Shown here: positions 24,242 to 31,599 of the stretch, piece by piece
How the letters are laid out: each line of letters begins with the position of its first letter
Position numbering within the stretch: the first letter of the stretch is position 1
Origin: JANOGU01 sp964499865
GTDB taxonomy: Bacteria; Pseudomonadota; Alphaproteobacteria; Rhodobacterales; Rhodobacteraceae
NCBI GenBank assembly: GCA_964499865.1
Contig: CAZCPY010000017.1
Location: 1-34,052, forward strand
Length of the DNA: 34,052 nucleotides
Direction: 5' to 3'
The notes under the pieces: model-generated
The model's database searches: none
Told to the model about the DNA's origin: nothing
Seen by the model: the letters and a program-made list of their open reading frames with translations, nothing else
Made by a program: the position numbers and the translations under genes

Positions 24242-27084
24242 GACGCGCCCCCGGGTCCACGCGCCAAAATCCTGCGAAGGATTTTGGCAATTTTCTTCGA
24301 AGAAAATTGCGCGTCCGCGCGGCCGCCTGCGGCGGTCGGCGGCCGCGCCAGCACCGGGAACTGCGGCTCGCTGACCGCCTGCCGCCCGACCTTCTCGATC
24401 CTGACGCGCAGGTCGAACCAGGCCGCCTGCCCGGTCACCGGGTCGGAATTCGACCAGCGGTAGCCGTCGCCCCGGGCCGGCAGCAGCTCGTGGATCAGGT
24501 GGTTGAGCAGGAAGCCCTGCCGCCCCTCGGGCGCGTCGTCCTTCAGCCCCCAGGCGCCGCGGCGCTTGCCGATGGCATTCCAGGTCCAGACCGTGTGGTC
24601 GTTCAGCGCCGCCATCAGCGCCACCGGCACCACGATGGACCCGGTGGGCGAGGTCAGGCGGGCCCAGTCGCCGTCCTCGAACCCGTGGTCGAGCCAGACC
24701 TTCGTCGGCAGATAGAGAAAGTTCCGCCCGTGGATCTGCCGCAGCCAGGCGTTCTGCGACCCCCAGGCGTGGTACATCGCCATCGGCCGCTGGGTGATGG
24801 CGTGCAGCGGATAGCCCTGCGCGGCCTCGTCGCCGAAAGGCGGATACCAGACCGGCAGCGGGTCCATCGCCTGGCGCAGGCGGGGGCGCAGGTGGTCGGG
24901 CGGCTGGGTCCAGCCCTGCCCCTCGGCCGCAAGCTGGAACCGGCGCATCGGTTCGCTGTAGACCGAGAAGACATAGGGCTGCGGGCTGTCATAGAAGCTC
25001 ATCGCCACCGCCCAGTCCTGGTAGGCGGCGTTCCATGGCTTGAAGAAGGCGGCATCCACCGGGACATGCGCCTGGAAGAAGGCGCCGTTCGCCTTGTAGG
25101 CCTCGATCTGGCCCGGGTTCGGGGCGCCCCGCCCGGTCTCGTCGCCGCCTCCGCGGAACCCGACCAGCGGGCCCACCCCGGGGCGGCGCTGGTGGCGCTG
25201 GATATAGTCGGCGTAGTCGGCATAGAGCGGCCGGCCTTCAGGCGTGGTCATCCCCGGCAGGCCAAGCCGCGCGCCAAGGTCCAGCAGCACCGACTGGAAC
25301 CCCCGAACGTCACGGTCCGGTTCCACCACAGGCCAGCGGATCGCGTCGCCTGCGGCCTCCGGCTCGCTGATCGGCCGGTCGAGCAGCGAAATGCAGTCGT
25401 GGCGTTCCAGATAGGTCGTGTCGGGCAGGATCAGGTCGGCATAGGCCACCATCTCGCTGGCATAGGCGTCGGAATAGATGATCCGCGGGATGAGATACTC
25501 GCCGTCCGCTCCCTTGTCGGTCAGCATCCGCATCGTCTCGGACGTGTTCATCGACGAGTTCCAGGCCATGTTGGCCATGTAGAGCAACAGCGTGTCGATG
25601 CGGTACGGATCGCCCGCATGGGCGTTGGCGATGACCATGTGCATCAGGCCATGCGCCGAGAAGGGGTTTTCCCAGGTGAAGGCCTTGTCGATCCGCGCCG
25701 GGCTGCCGTCGGCGCGCAGCGCAAGCTGGTCGGGGCCGCGGACATAGCCCAGATGCGGGCCTGCCAGCGGCTTTCCGGGGGCGGCGGTGTAATGCGGCGT
25801 GGGATGCGCCTCGATGGGCTTGGGGTAGGGCGGCTTCATCCGCCAGCCGCCGGGGGTTTCCACGGTGCCCAGCAAGATCTGCAAGAGGTGCAGCGCGCGG
25901 GCGGTCTGGAAGCCGTTGGAATGCGCCGAAATCCCGCGCATCGCGTGGAACGACACGGGGCGGCCCACCATCCGTTCGTGGCGGTCGCCACGGAAATCCA
26001 CCCAGGGGCGGTCCAGCACCACGGGGTCGCCGAAGGCCACCTCGGCCAGTTCCGCCGCCAGCCCGCGGATGCGACCGGCGGCGATGCCGCAGCGCGCCGC
26101 CACCGCCTCGGGGGCCCAGGTGTCGGACAGGTAGCGCTCGGCCAGGTGCTGGAAGACGGTGCGGTGACCCTGCCAGACGGCACCCAGGTCGGGCTGCACG
26201 CCCGGGCCGTCCCAGGGCGCGGGCGCCCCGGTGCGGCGGTCGATGACGAAGGGCCGGCTTTCGGCGTTCTTCACGATCAGGCCCCGGTCGGGGCCGGTCT
26301 CGGTCACGAGGAACGGCGCGTTGGTCCAGCGCGCGAGGTAGTCGAGGTCCACCTTCCCGGCCTTCAGCAGGCAGTGGATCAGGCTCAGGATCAGCAGCCC
26401 GTCGGTGCCCGGTGTGATGCCCAGCCAGTCGTCGGCCACGGCGTTGTAGCCGGTGCGGACGGGGTTCACCCCGATCACCCGCACCCCGCGGGCCTTGAGC
26501 CGCCCGATGCCGATCTTGATGGGGTTGCTGTCATGGTCCTCGGCCACGCCGAACAGGACGAACAGCTTCGTGCGTTCCCAGTCCGGCGCGCCGAATTCCC
26601 AGAAGGCGCCGCCCATCGTGTAGATGCCCGCCGCCGCCATGTTGACCGAACAGAAGCCGCCATGCGCGGCGTAGTTCGGCGTGCCGAACTGCTGCGCCCA
26701 CCAGCCGGTGAAGGACTGCGACTGGTCGCGTCCGGTGAAGAAGGCGAGCTTTTCCGGCGCGGTCTGCCGCAGCGGCTTGATCCAGGCGACCGCGGTCGAC
26801 AAAGCCTCGTCCCAGGTGATCTCCGCGAAGGCGCCCGAGCCCCTCGGGCCCACGCGGCGCAAGGGAGCCCGCAGGCGCGACGGCGCGGTGACCTGCATGA
26901 TCCCGGAGGCGCCCTTGGCGCAGAGCACGCCCCTGTTGACCGGGTGGTCGCGGTTGCCCTCGATGTAGGTGACGCGGCCGTCCTTGAGGTGCACGTTGAT
27001 GCCGCAGCGGCAGGCGCACATGTAGCAGGTGGTCTGCCGCATCTCGTCGCCCGGCGCGCGCGCCTCGATCACCGGATCGGTCAT
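24238..27084 (-). CDS. soeA: sulfite dehydrogenase molybdopterin subunit (SoeA)
   Basis: A 948-residue catalytic subunit of the DMSO reductase family. Cys20, Cys23, Cys27 and Cys55 (TTCYMCACRCGIN and RGVLCAKG) bind a 4Fe-4S cluster, and Cys145 in GGFCSVNMA is the probable molybdenum ligand. LFVLFGVAEDHDSNPIKIG and VIGVNPVRTGY follow the usual molybdopterin-binding order. There is no Tat signal, so it should be cytoplasmic, as SoeA is, unlike periplasmic polysulfide or DMSO reductases. SoeABC oxidises sulfite to sulfate. Its start overlaps the ackA stop (ATGA). The conserved region seems to end near SEPQFPVLARPP; the last 30 residues come largely from the palindromic element at 24263-24310. 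Confidence 0.9.
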   Translation of the reverse strand: MTDPVIEARAPGDEMRQTTCYMCACRCGINVHLKDGRVTYIEGNRDHPVNRGVLCAKGASGIMQVTAPSRLRAPLRRVGPRGSGAFAEITWDEALSTAVAWIKPLRQTAPEKLAFFTGRDQSQSFTGWWAQQFGTPNYAAHGGFCSVNMAAAGIYTMGGAFWEFGAPDWERTKLFVLFGVAEDHDSNPIKIGIGRLKARGVRVIGVNPVRTGYNAVADDWLGITPGTDGLLILSLIHCLLKAGKVDLDYLARWTNAPFLVTETGPDRGLIVKNAESRPFVIDRRTGAPAPWDGPGVQPDLGAVWQGHRTVFQHLAERYLSDTWAPEAVAARCGIAAGRIRGLAAELAEVAFGDPVVLDRPWVDFRGDRHERMVGRPVSFHAMRGISAHSNGFQTARALHLLQILLGTVETPGGWRMKPPYPKPIEAHPTPHYTAAPGKPLAGPHLGYVRGPDQLALRADGSPARIDKAFTWENPFSAHGLMHMVIANAHAGDPYRIDTLLLYMANMAWNSSMNTSETMRMLTDKGADGEYLIPRIIYSDAYASEMVAYADLILPDTTYLERHDCISLLDRPISEPEAAGDAIRWPVVEPDRDVRGFQSVLLDLGARLGLPGMTTPEGRPLYADYADYIQRHQRRPGVGPLVGFRGGGDETGRGAPNPGQIEAYKANGAFFQAHVPVDAAFFKPWNAAYQDWAVAMSFYDSPQPYVFSVYSEPMRRFQLAAEGQGWTQPPDHLRPRLRQAMDPLPVWYPPFGDEAAQGYPLHAITQRPMAMYHAWGSQNAWLRQIHGRNFLYLPTKVWLDHGFEDGDWARLTSPTGSIVVPVALMAALNDHTVWTWNAIGKRRGAWGLKDDAPEGRQGFLLNHLIHELLPARGDGYRWSNSDPVTGQAAWFDLRVRIEKVGRQAVSEPQFPVLARPPTAAGGRADAQFSSKKIAKILRRILARGPGGAS
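24263..24310. repeat. double palindromic element, copy 1 (inside soeA)
   Basis: Palindrome 1 has arms GCCAAAATCCT (24263-24273) and AGGATTTTGGC (24278-24288) around GCGA. Palindrome 2, 24287-24310, is a perfect 24-base palindrome with half GCAATTTTCTTC. The two overlap by GC. A related pair lies at 31547-31592. In soeA it encodes about residues 925-941. It is much richer in A+T than its surroundings. Confidence 0.8.
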
Positions 27085-28175
27085 TGCCCCCCCGCCCCCG
27101 ACTCCGCCGCCATTGTCGCCATGGCTTCCCGCGCAATCTGGCGCTCTTCGGCGGCCGGAACTGTCGCGATTGCGACATCCGGGTTCAGGAAGCGCAGGCC
27201 GCCCGCGATCCGGTCGCGCATGTCCGCATCGTTTTCGCCGATCCCGCCGGTGAAAGCGATGGCATCCACGCCCCCCATGGCGGCGGCCAGCGACCCTCCG
27301 TGCCGGACCGCCCAGTAGGCGAAATGGTCGATGGCAAAGGCCGCCTCCGGCGTGCCCGCGGCCCTGAGCGCCCGCATGTCGGACGCGCCGCCCAGCCCCT
27401 TCAGCCCGCTGTCGCGGTTCAGGATCCGCGCGGCACCGTCGATGCCGTGCGCCGCGGCAAGCTTGAGCACGGCATTGCCGTCGATGTCGCCCGTCCGCGT
27501 GCCCATGGTCAGGCCCGCAAGGGGGGAATAGCCCATGGTCGAGGCGACCGACCGCCCCCCGAGGATCGCGCAGGCCGAGGCGCCGTTGCCCAGATGGAAC
27601 GCCAGCAGGCGGCGGGGCAGGGGCCCGCCCCGGGTCTCGGCCCAGCCCGCCACCATCGCGGCATAGGACAGCCCGTGAAAGCCGTACCGGCGCAGCCCCA
27701 GCGCCTCTGCCGCGGGGGGCAGGGCATAGCGCGCGGCGACCCCGGGCACGGTGGCGTGAAAGGCGGTGTCGAAGCTCGCATACTGCGCGAGGTCCGGCGC
27801 CGCGCGGGCGACGGCGCGGATCCCGGCCAGGTTCGCGGGGTTGTGCAGCGGCGCGACGGCGGTCAGCGCCGCAATCGCCGCCTCGACCCCGGGCGTGATG
27901 CGGCAGGGCGCCGCCAACTGCGCCCCGCCATGCACGACCCGGTGCGCCGCGGCCCGCATCGCCGCCGCCGGATGCCCCGCCGCGGCGAAGGCCGCCAGGA
28001 TCGCGCGCATCGCGGCATCGTGGTCGGGCAGGTCCGCTGCCGCATCCCGCCCCCCCGCCCGCAGCCGCGCCGCGCCCCCGATCTCGGAGGCCTGCGCCTC
28101 GGCCAAGGGTTCCAGGCCCGGGCCGAACAGCGCGGCCTTCACCGAAGACGACCCGGCATTGACGACGAGGATCAT
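27081..28175 (-). CDS. ackA: acetate kinase
   Basis: Transfers phosphate between acetyl phosphate and ADP, giving acetate and ATP. The 364-residue protein begins MILVVNAGSSSVKAALFGPG (nucleotide/phosphate motif). It has HRVVHGG, the FHLGNGASACAI segment, TMGYSPLAGLTMGTRTGDID, and FTGGIGEND near the C-terminus. Start 28175 has a GGGAGGGGG Shine-Dalgarno; the longer frame to 28280 is in the hsp20 3' region and repeat. It overlaps soeA by four bases (ATGA), so it leads a soe operon. Butyrate or propionate kinase is a weaker alternative. The context suggests use of acetyl phosphate released from sulfonates. Confidence 0.92.
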   Translation of the reverse strand: MILVVNAGSSSVKAALFGPGLEPLAEAQASEIGGAARLRAGGRDAAADLPDHDAAMRAILAAFAAAGHPAAAMRAAAHRVVHGGAQLAAPCRITPGVEAAIAALTAVAPLHNPANLAGIRAVARAAPDLAQYASFDTAFHATVPGVAARYALPPAAEALGLRRYGFHGLSYAAMVAGWAETRGGPLPRRLLAFHLGNGASACAILGGRSVASTMGYSPLAGLTMGTRTGDIDGNAVLKLAAAHGIDGAARILNRDSGLKGLGGASDMRALRAAGTPEAAFAIDHFAYWAVRHGGSLAAAMGGVDAIAFTGGIGENDADMRDRIAGGLRFLNPDVAIATVPAAEERQIAREAMATMAAESGAGGQ

Positions 28176-28267
28176 CGCGCGCCCCCTCCCTGCTGCGACA
28201 GGAAAGGCGACCCGCGCCCGTTTGCCAACCGCAAAACGCGATGGACGCAGGCCCAGGCCCGCCCCAT

Positions 28268-28322
28268 CTTCCGATGCCAAATATCCCGCGGGGGGTGCGG
28301 GGGGCGCGAAGCCCCCCGCGGG
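28268..28322 (-). repeat. 3'-end repeat with stem-loop, copy 2
   Basis: GCGGGGGGC (28297-28305) and GCCCCCCGC (28311-28319) form a 9-base stem with a GCGAA loop; the TGCCAAATATCCCGCG block lies to its left. On the minus strand the order matches 17521-17570: stem-loop, ACCCCCC, GGGATATTTGGCA. It begins about 10 bases after the hsp20 stop codon and separates hsp20 from ackA. It probably terminates or protects the hsp20 transcript. Confidence 0.65.
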
Positions 28323-28330
28323 CCTGCGGC

Positions 28331-28786
28331 TCAGGCCGCGGCCACGGCCTTGAGCTCGACCGGGGTCGCCGTCGCGATGGCGATGCGGCGCGGCTTCAGC
28401 GCCTCGGGCACCTCGCGCACGAGGTCGATGTGCAGCATCCCGTGCTCCTGCGCGGCGGCGGTCACGCGGACGTGGTCGGCCAGCGCGAAGCGGCGCTCGA
28501 AGGCGCGGGTGGCGATGCCGCGGTGCAGGTAGGTGCGCGCGTCGTCGCCGGCCTTGCGCGCGGCCACGACGAGGGCGCCGTCCTTCACCTCGACGCTCAT
28601 CTCCTCGGGCGTGAAGCCCGCGACGGCGATCGAGATGCGGTAGGCGTCCTCGGACAGCTTTTCGATGTTGTAGGGCGGATAGGCGGGCTGGGCGGTTTCG
28701 GTCGCCAGCACGCGGTCCATCAGGTCGGCGACGCGGTCAAAGCCGACGGTGGCGCGGTAGAGCGGGGTGAAGTCGAGGGCACGCAT
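28331..28786 (-). CDS. Hsp20 small heat shock protein
   Basis: A 151-residue ATP-independent holdase. FTPLYRATVGFDRVADLMDR at the N-terminus and YPPYNIEKLSEDAYRISIAV opening the alpha-crystallin domain (residues about 38-130) are typical of the IbpA class. The domain ends with the LVREVPEALKPRRI block that carries the usual C-terminal anchoring segment (I-x-I type, RIAIAT). It oligomerises and binds unfolding proteins in the cytoplasm. An AAAGGA Shine-Dalgarno sits in the ROSE-like leader. It has its own promoter and 3'-end repeat, so it seems monocistronic. Confidence 0.92.
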   Translation of the reverse strand: MRALDFTPLYRATVGFDRVADLMDRVLATETAQPAYPPYNIEKLSEDAYRISIAVAGFTPEEMSVEVKDGALVVAARKAGDDARTYLHRGIATRAFERRFALADHVRVTAAAQEHGMLHIDLVREVPEALKPRRIAIATATPVELKAVAAA

Positions 28787-28880
28787 GGGATCATCCTTTC
28801 AGCAAGCGATGCACATTGGTCCGCCCCATGTCCGGGGCCGGAAGCGCCCGGGTCCGACACCGGCCCCCGGGCATCGCTTG
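28787..28880 (-). promoter_or_regulatory. hsp20 leader, ROSE-like RNA thermometer candidate
   Basis: On the minus strand TTGCT (28805-28801), loop GAA, and AGGAT (28797-28793) lie directly upstream of the start codon. The TTGCT/AGGA pairing is the hallmark of ROSE elements, which hide the Shine-Dalgarno at low temperature in alphaproteobacterial hsp20 leaders. A second structure competes: CAAGCGATGC (28880-28871) pairs perfectly with GCATCGCTTG (28812-28803), which uses part of the TTGCT. The predicted transcription start near 28875 would truncate this long stem. Confidence 0.5.
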
Positions 28881-28881
28881 A

Positions 28882-28909
28882 GTTAGGAAAGGCGCGCTTG
28901 CGGTTCAAG
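28882..28909 (-). promoter_or_regulatory. candidate sigma-32 (RpoH) promoter of hsp20
   Basis: Minus-strand CTTGAA (28909-28904) and CCTAAC (28887-28882) are separated by 16 bases. CTTGAA is the usual alphaproteobacterial RpoH -35; the -10 is a partial match to CYTATN. Its position before an hsp20 gene supports the call. Confidence 0.45.
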
Positions 28910-29023
28910 AGGCACCGCGGTGCATGGTTGCTTGGGGGAGCCTCGAAAGGATGTCGAACGCTCACCAAACGCTGTGCTTCGGGGCCCATGAAGCCGACCG
29001 ATTCGCTCACAAAGGCGCAACGC

Positions 29024-29054
29024 TTGACAGGTCACGCCTTGGCGGAACTACATC
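29024..29054 (+). promoter_or_regulatory. candidate promoter of hicAB
   Basis: TTGACA (29024-29029) and TACATC (29049-29054) lie 19 bases apart, a wide spacing. The start codon is 4 bases after the -10, so a leaderless transcript would result. Sequence 28925-29023 shows no gene I recognise; the open frame extending upstream of hicA lacks homology and start signals. Confidence 0.35.
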
Positions 29055-29058
29055 GTGT

Positions 29059-29316
29059 ATGGCCAAGAAACGCAGTCTACTAGAAAAGATGGATTCCAAT
29101 CCAAGTGGCGATTGGAACATTGAAGATGTCAAGAAGTTGTGCGCACAACACGGTCTAGAATGCGATGCGCCATCGAGCGGCAGCCACTATGTGGTATTCA
29201 GTCAGTTGCTGGATGGACATCTCACTGTGCCGGCACACCGTCCCATAAAGCCACCATATATCAAGAAGTTGGTTGGACTGGTGACTGCGCACATCGGAAG
29301 CAAAGGACGGAAATGA
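29059..29316 (+). CDS. hicA: HicA-like toxin (mRNA interferase)
   Basis: An 85-residue protein of the type II HicA toxin family, which has a double-stranded-RNA-binding-like fold and cleaves mRNA. NIEDVKKLCAQHGLECDAP is the helix and turn preceding SSGSHYVVFSQ, where the histidine is the conserved catalytic residue. HLTVPAHRPIKPPYIKKL is the strand and final helix. It is slightly longer than usual (60-80 residues) because of the N-terminal MAKKRSLLEKMDSNPSG. The stop overlaps hicB by four bases (ATGA). The pair is visibly lower in GC than the neighbours, suggesting horizontal gain. Confidence 0.8.
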   Translation: MAKKRSLLEKMDSNPSGDWNIEDVKKLCAQHGLECDAPSSGSHYVVFSQLLDGHLTVPAHRPIKPPYIKKLVGLVTAHIGSKGRK

Positions 29317-29726
29317 TGGACTACGCCATCGTGGTGACCAAACTGGCCGACGAAGACGGGGGTGGCTTCATGGCCTTCGTGCCCGACCTGTACGGTTGTA
29401 TGTCCGATGGCGAAACGGAGGAGCAAGCCGTCGCCAACGTCAAGGACGCTGCGGGCGACTGGCTTGAGGTTGCTGCCGCCCGTGGACGTCGAATTCCAAG
29501 ACCAGGTGAGGCAGTACAGCGAGCGAAGGCTCGTGAAAGTGCACTCATCTCCACGATCAAGTCTTTGACGGACGCTCTAGACGGCATGGATGGACTGGTC
29601 GAGCAACTTGAGAAAGAAATCGAGACGATCAGAAATCTCTATGAAGATACAGTGGCTTGGTCGGTCCCTGTGCAGTTGAGTTCCATCGATCCGGGGAAGC
29701 GCTCGTCCGGCAAGTTGCTTTGCTAG
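29313..29726 (+). CDS. hicB: HicB-family antitoxin with coiled-coil C-terminus
   Basis: A 137-residue antitoxin. The N-terminal half (YAIVVTKLADEDGGGFMAFV, then PDLYGCMSDGETEEQAVANV, to residue about 60) is the partial RNase H fold that blocks HicA. HicB proteins usually end in a ribbon-helix-helix or HTH DNA-binding domain. Here residues about 75-115 (LISTIKSLTDALDGMDGLVE, QLEKEIETIRNLYEDTV) look like a coiled coil, followed by a 20-residue tail without a recognisable DNA-binding motif. It may therefore not autoregulate in the usual way. Start 29313 or 29316. Confidence 0.78.
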   Translation: MMDYAIVVTKLADEDGGGFMAFVPDLYGCMSDGETEEQAVANVKDAAGDWLEVAAARGRRIPRPGEAVQRAKARESALISTIKSLTDALDGMDGLVEQLEKEIETIRNLYEDTVAWSVPVQLSSIDPGKRSSGKLLC

Positions 29727-29732
29727 CCAAGG

Positions 29733-29756
29733 AGGGTGCGTGCGCGCACGCACCCT
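29733..29756. terminator. perfect 24-base palindrome between hicB and the dehydrogenase gene
   Basis: AGGGTGCGTGCG (29733-29744) and CGCACGCACCCT (29745-29756) are perfect complements. It lies between two convergent genes, so a bidirectional terminator role is likely despite the absence of T-runs and a loop. Confidence 0.5.
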
Positions 29757-29763
29757 GCGGCGA

Positions 29764-30768
29764 TCAGCCCGCCACCTCCGCCACCCTGACCACCCGCCCC
29801 TCGGCCACCGACTTCAGCGCCGCATCGGCCAGCGCGAGCGCCTTGAGCCCGTCCTCGGCGGTCGTCGGCGTGGGCTTGCCGTCGGCCACCGCGGCGACGA
29901 AGGCGGCGATTTCGGCGGCATAGGCGGCGGTGTAGCGGGTCATGAAGAAGTTCAGGAGCGGCGGCTCGTGAAAGCCCTCGCCGTCCGCTGTCACGATGTT
30001 GGCCATCGCGGTGTTCTTCGCCGCAACCATCCCCTTGGACCCCAGCACCTCGATCCGCTGGTCATAGCCATAGGTCGCCCGGCGCGAGTTGGTGATGATC
30101 GCCTGCCTGCCGCTGGCGGTGCGCAGGATGACGTTGACGCTGTCGTAATCCCCCGCCGCGCCGATGGCGGGGTCGGTCAGGACGGAGGCGGTGGCCACGA
30201 CCGTCTCGGGCTCCTCGCCCAGTAGCCAGCGCGCCATGTCGAAGTCGTGGATCGTCATGTCGCGGAAGATGCCGCCGGATCGCCTGATGTAGTCCACCGG
30301 CGGCGCGCCGGGGTCGCGCGAGGTGATCGTGACCATCTCCACCTCGCCGACCTTCCCGGCGTCGATGGCCGCCTTGACCGCCCCGAAATCGGGATCGAAG
30401 CGGCGGTTGAAGCCCACCATCACCGGCAGCTTGTGGGCGGCCACGACCTTGAGGCAGGCCTTCACGCGGGCCAGCGACAGGTCGACGGGCTTTTCGCAGA
30501 ACACCGCCTTGCCGGACTGCACGCCGCGCTCGATCAGGTCGGCGTGGGTGTCGGTGGGGGTGCAGATGACGATGGCGTCGACGTCCTTGCTGGCAAGGAT
30601 GGCGTCGATCGAGCGGATGTCGGCGCCGAACTGGGCGCGGATCGCCTCGGCAGCACTGGCCATGGGGTCGGCGATGGCGACAAGCTGCGCGCCGGGCACC
30701 GAGGCGATGGCCGAGGCATGCACCTTGCCGATGCGGCCGGCCCCGAGGACGGCAAATCTGACGGTCAT
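29764..30768 (-). CDS. iolG: inositol 2-dehydrogenase (Gfo/Idh/MocA family)
   Basis: Oxidises myo-inositol to scyllo-inosose with NAD. The 334-residue protein has the Rossmann motif FAVLGAGRIGKVHASAI, the conserved CEKPVDLS (EKP), and GGIFRDMTIHDFDMARWLLG, which holds the catalytic Asp and His. YDSVNVILRTASGRQAIITNS is in the C-terminal substrate domain. ATG 30768 starts this family similarity; upstream in-frame sequence is antisense to the SDR. It is the last gene of the inositol-type operon, 17 bases behind the SDR gene. Scyllo-inositol or other sugar dehydrogenase activity is possible. Confidence 0.88.
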   Translation of the reverse strand: MTVRFAVLGAGRIGKVHASAIASVPGAQLVAIADPMASAAEAIRAQFGADIRSIDAILASKDVDAIVICTPTDTHADLIERGVQSGKAVFCEKPVDLSLARVKACLKVVAAHKLPVMVGFNRRFDPDFGAVKAAIDAGKVGEVEMVTITSRDPGAPPVDYIRRSGGIFRDMTIHDFDMARWLLGEEPETVVATASVLTDPAIGAAGDYDSVNVILRTASGRQAIITNSRRATYGYDQRIEVLGSKGMVAAKNTAMANIVTADGEGFHEPPLLNFFMTRYTAAYAAEIAAFVAAVADGKPTPTTAEDGLKALALADAALKSVAEGRVVRVAEVAG

Positions 30769-30785
30769 GGAGGAGGGTCCCTTTT

Positions 30786-31535
30786 CTATTCCGGATAGGC
30801 GCCGGAGACGTTCTGGTCGAAGTCGATGAGACTGCCCGTCACCACGCCCGAAGCGGGCGACAGCAGGTAGGCGGCAAGGCCCGCCACCTCGGCGGGTTTC
30901 ACGAGCTGGCCGAAGGGCTGGCGCGCTTCGGCCTTTTCCAGCCAGCCGTCGCCCGCGCCGTGGAAACGGCGCTGCGTGGCATCCTCGCCCGGCGTGTCCA
31001 TCCAGCCGCAGTTGATGCCGTTGACGCGGATGCGGTGGGACCGCAGCGCCTGGGCCGCGTTCTTGGTGACGTTGGCGAGTGCGGCCTTGGAGGCGGAATA
31101 GGGCGCCAGGAAAGACTGGCCGCAATGGACCACCATCGACAGGATCATCACCGCGCTGCCCGGCCGCCCGGCGGCGATGCAGGCGTTCGCGAAGGCCTGC
31201 AGCGCGAAGAAGGGCGCCTTGGCATTGGCCTCCATCACCCGGTCCCAGAGGTCGGGCGTGGTGTCGAGGATCGACCCGCGGTCGGTCAGCGCGCCGGCCA
31301 CGCAAAGCGCCTCGAGCCCGCCGAGGTCGCGGTCGGCGGCCTGCACGGCGGAGATGGTGCCGGGGATGTCGTTCAGGTCACAGGCCAGGAAGCGCGCGCC
31401 AATGGCCCGGGCGGCGGCCTCGCCCCGCGCGGCGTCTCGCCCGGTGATCGCAACCTTCGCCCCGCCCGCGCGCAGCGCCCGGGCGATGGCGAGCCCCAGA
31501 CCCTGCGTGCCGCCGAGGATCAGCGCAGCGGTCAT
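30786..31535 (-). CDS. short-chain dehydrogenase/reductase
   Basis: A 249-residue SDR. The NAD(P)-binding motif is LGGTQGLGLAIARAL near residue 6, a variant TGxxxGxG. The cofactor-binding CVAGALTD replaces the common NNAG. The catalytic SYK is visible as Ser in MVVHCGQSF, then APYSASKAAL. CGWMDTPGEDATQRRF and LIDFDQNVSGAYPE complete the C-terminus. It sits between the transporter ATPase and iolG and may oxidise a sugar or inositol derivative. Start 31535 is chosen; the frame upstream is made of the palindromic element. Confidence 0.87.
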   Translation of the reverse strand: MTAALILGGTQGLGLAIARALRAGGAKVAITGRDAARGEAAARAIGARFLACDLNDIPGTISAVQAADRDLGGLEALCVAGALTDRGSILDTTPDLWDRVMEANAKAPFFALQAFANACIAAGRPGSAVMILSMVVHCGQSFLAPYSASKAALANVTKNAAQALRSHRIRVNGINCGWMDTPGEDATQRRFHGAGDGWLEKAEARQPFGQLVKPAEVAGLAAYLLSPASGVVTGSLIDFDQNVSGAYPE

Positions 31536-31546
31536 CGCCGGGCCCC

Positions 31547-31592
31547 GCAAGTTCCTTCGAAGGAACTTGCAAATTTCTTCGAAGAAATTTGC
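31547..31592. repeat. double palindromic element, copy 2
   Basis: Two adjacent perfect 24-base palindromes with halves GCAAGTTCCTTC (31547-31558) and GCAAATTTCTTC (31569-31580) overlap by GC. GGCCCC and GGGGGCC on either side extend the symmetry. It fills the gap between the ATPase stop (31600) and the SDR start (31535), so it lies in the SDR leader. Confidence 0.85.
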
Positions 31593-31599
31593 GGGGGCC

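Noticed and set aside
24238..27084. SoeA as a periplasmic polysulfide, thiosulfate or DMSO reductase
   Set aside because: No twin-arginine signal peptide is present, and the ackA neighbour and overall pattern fit the cytoplasmic sulfite dehydrogenase better.
24307..27318. A plus-strand open frame of 1003 codons
   Set aside because: It is the antisense shadow of soeA and shows only low-complexity His/Arg/Gly composition.
28924..29058. Upstream extension of hicA by 45 codons
   Set aside because: It has no Shine-Dalgarno and no family similarity; the HicA fold begins after 29059.
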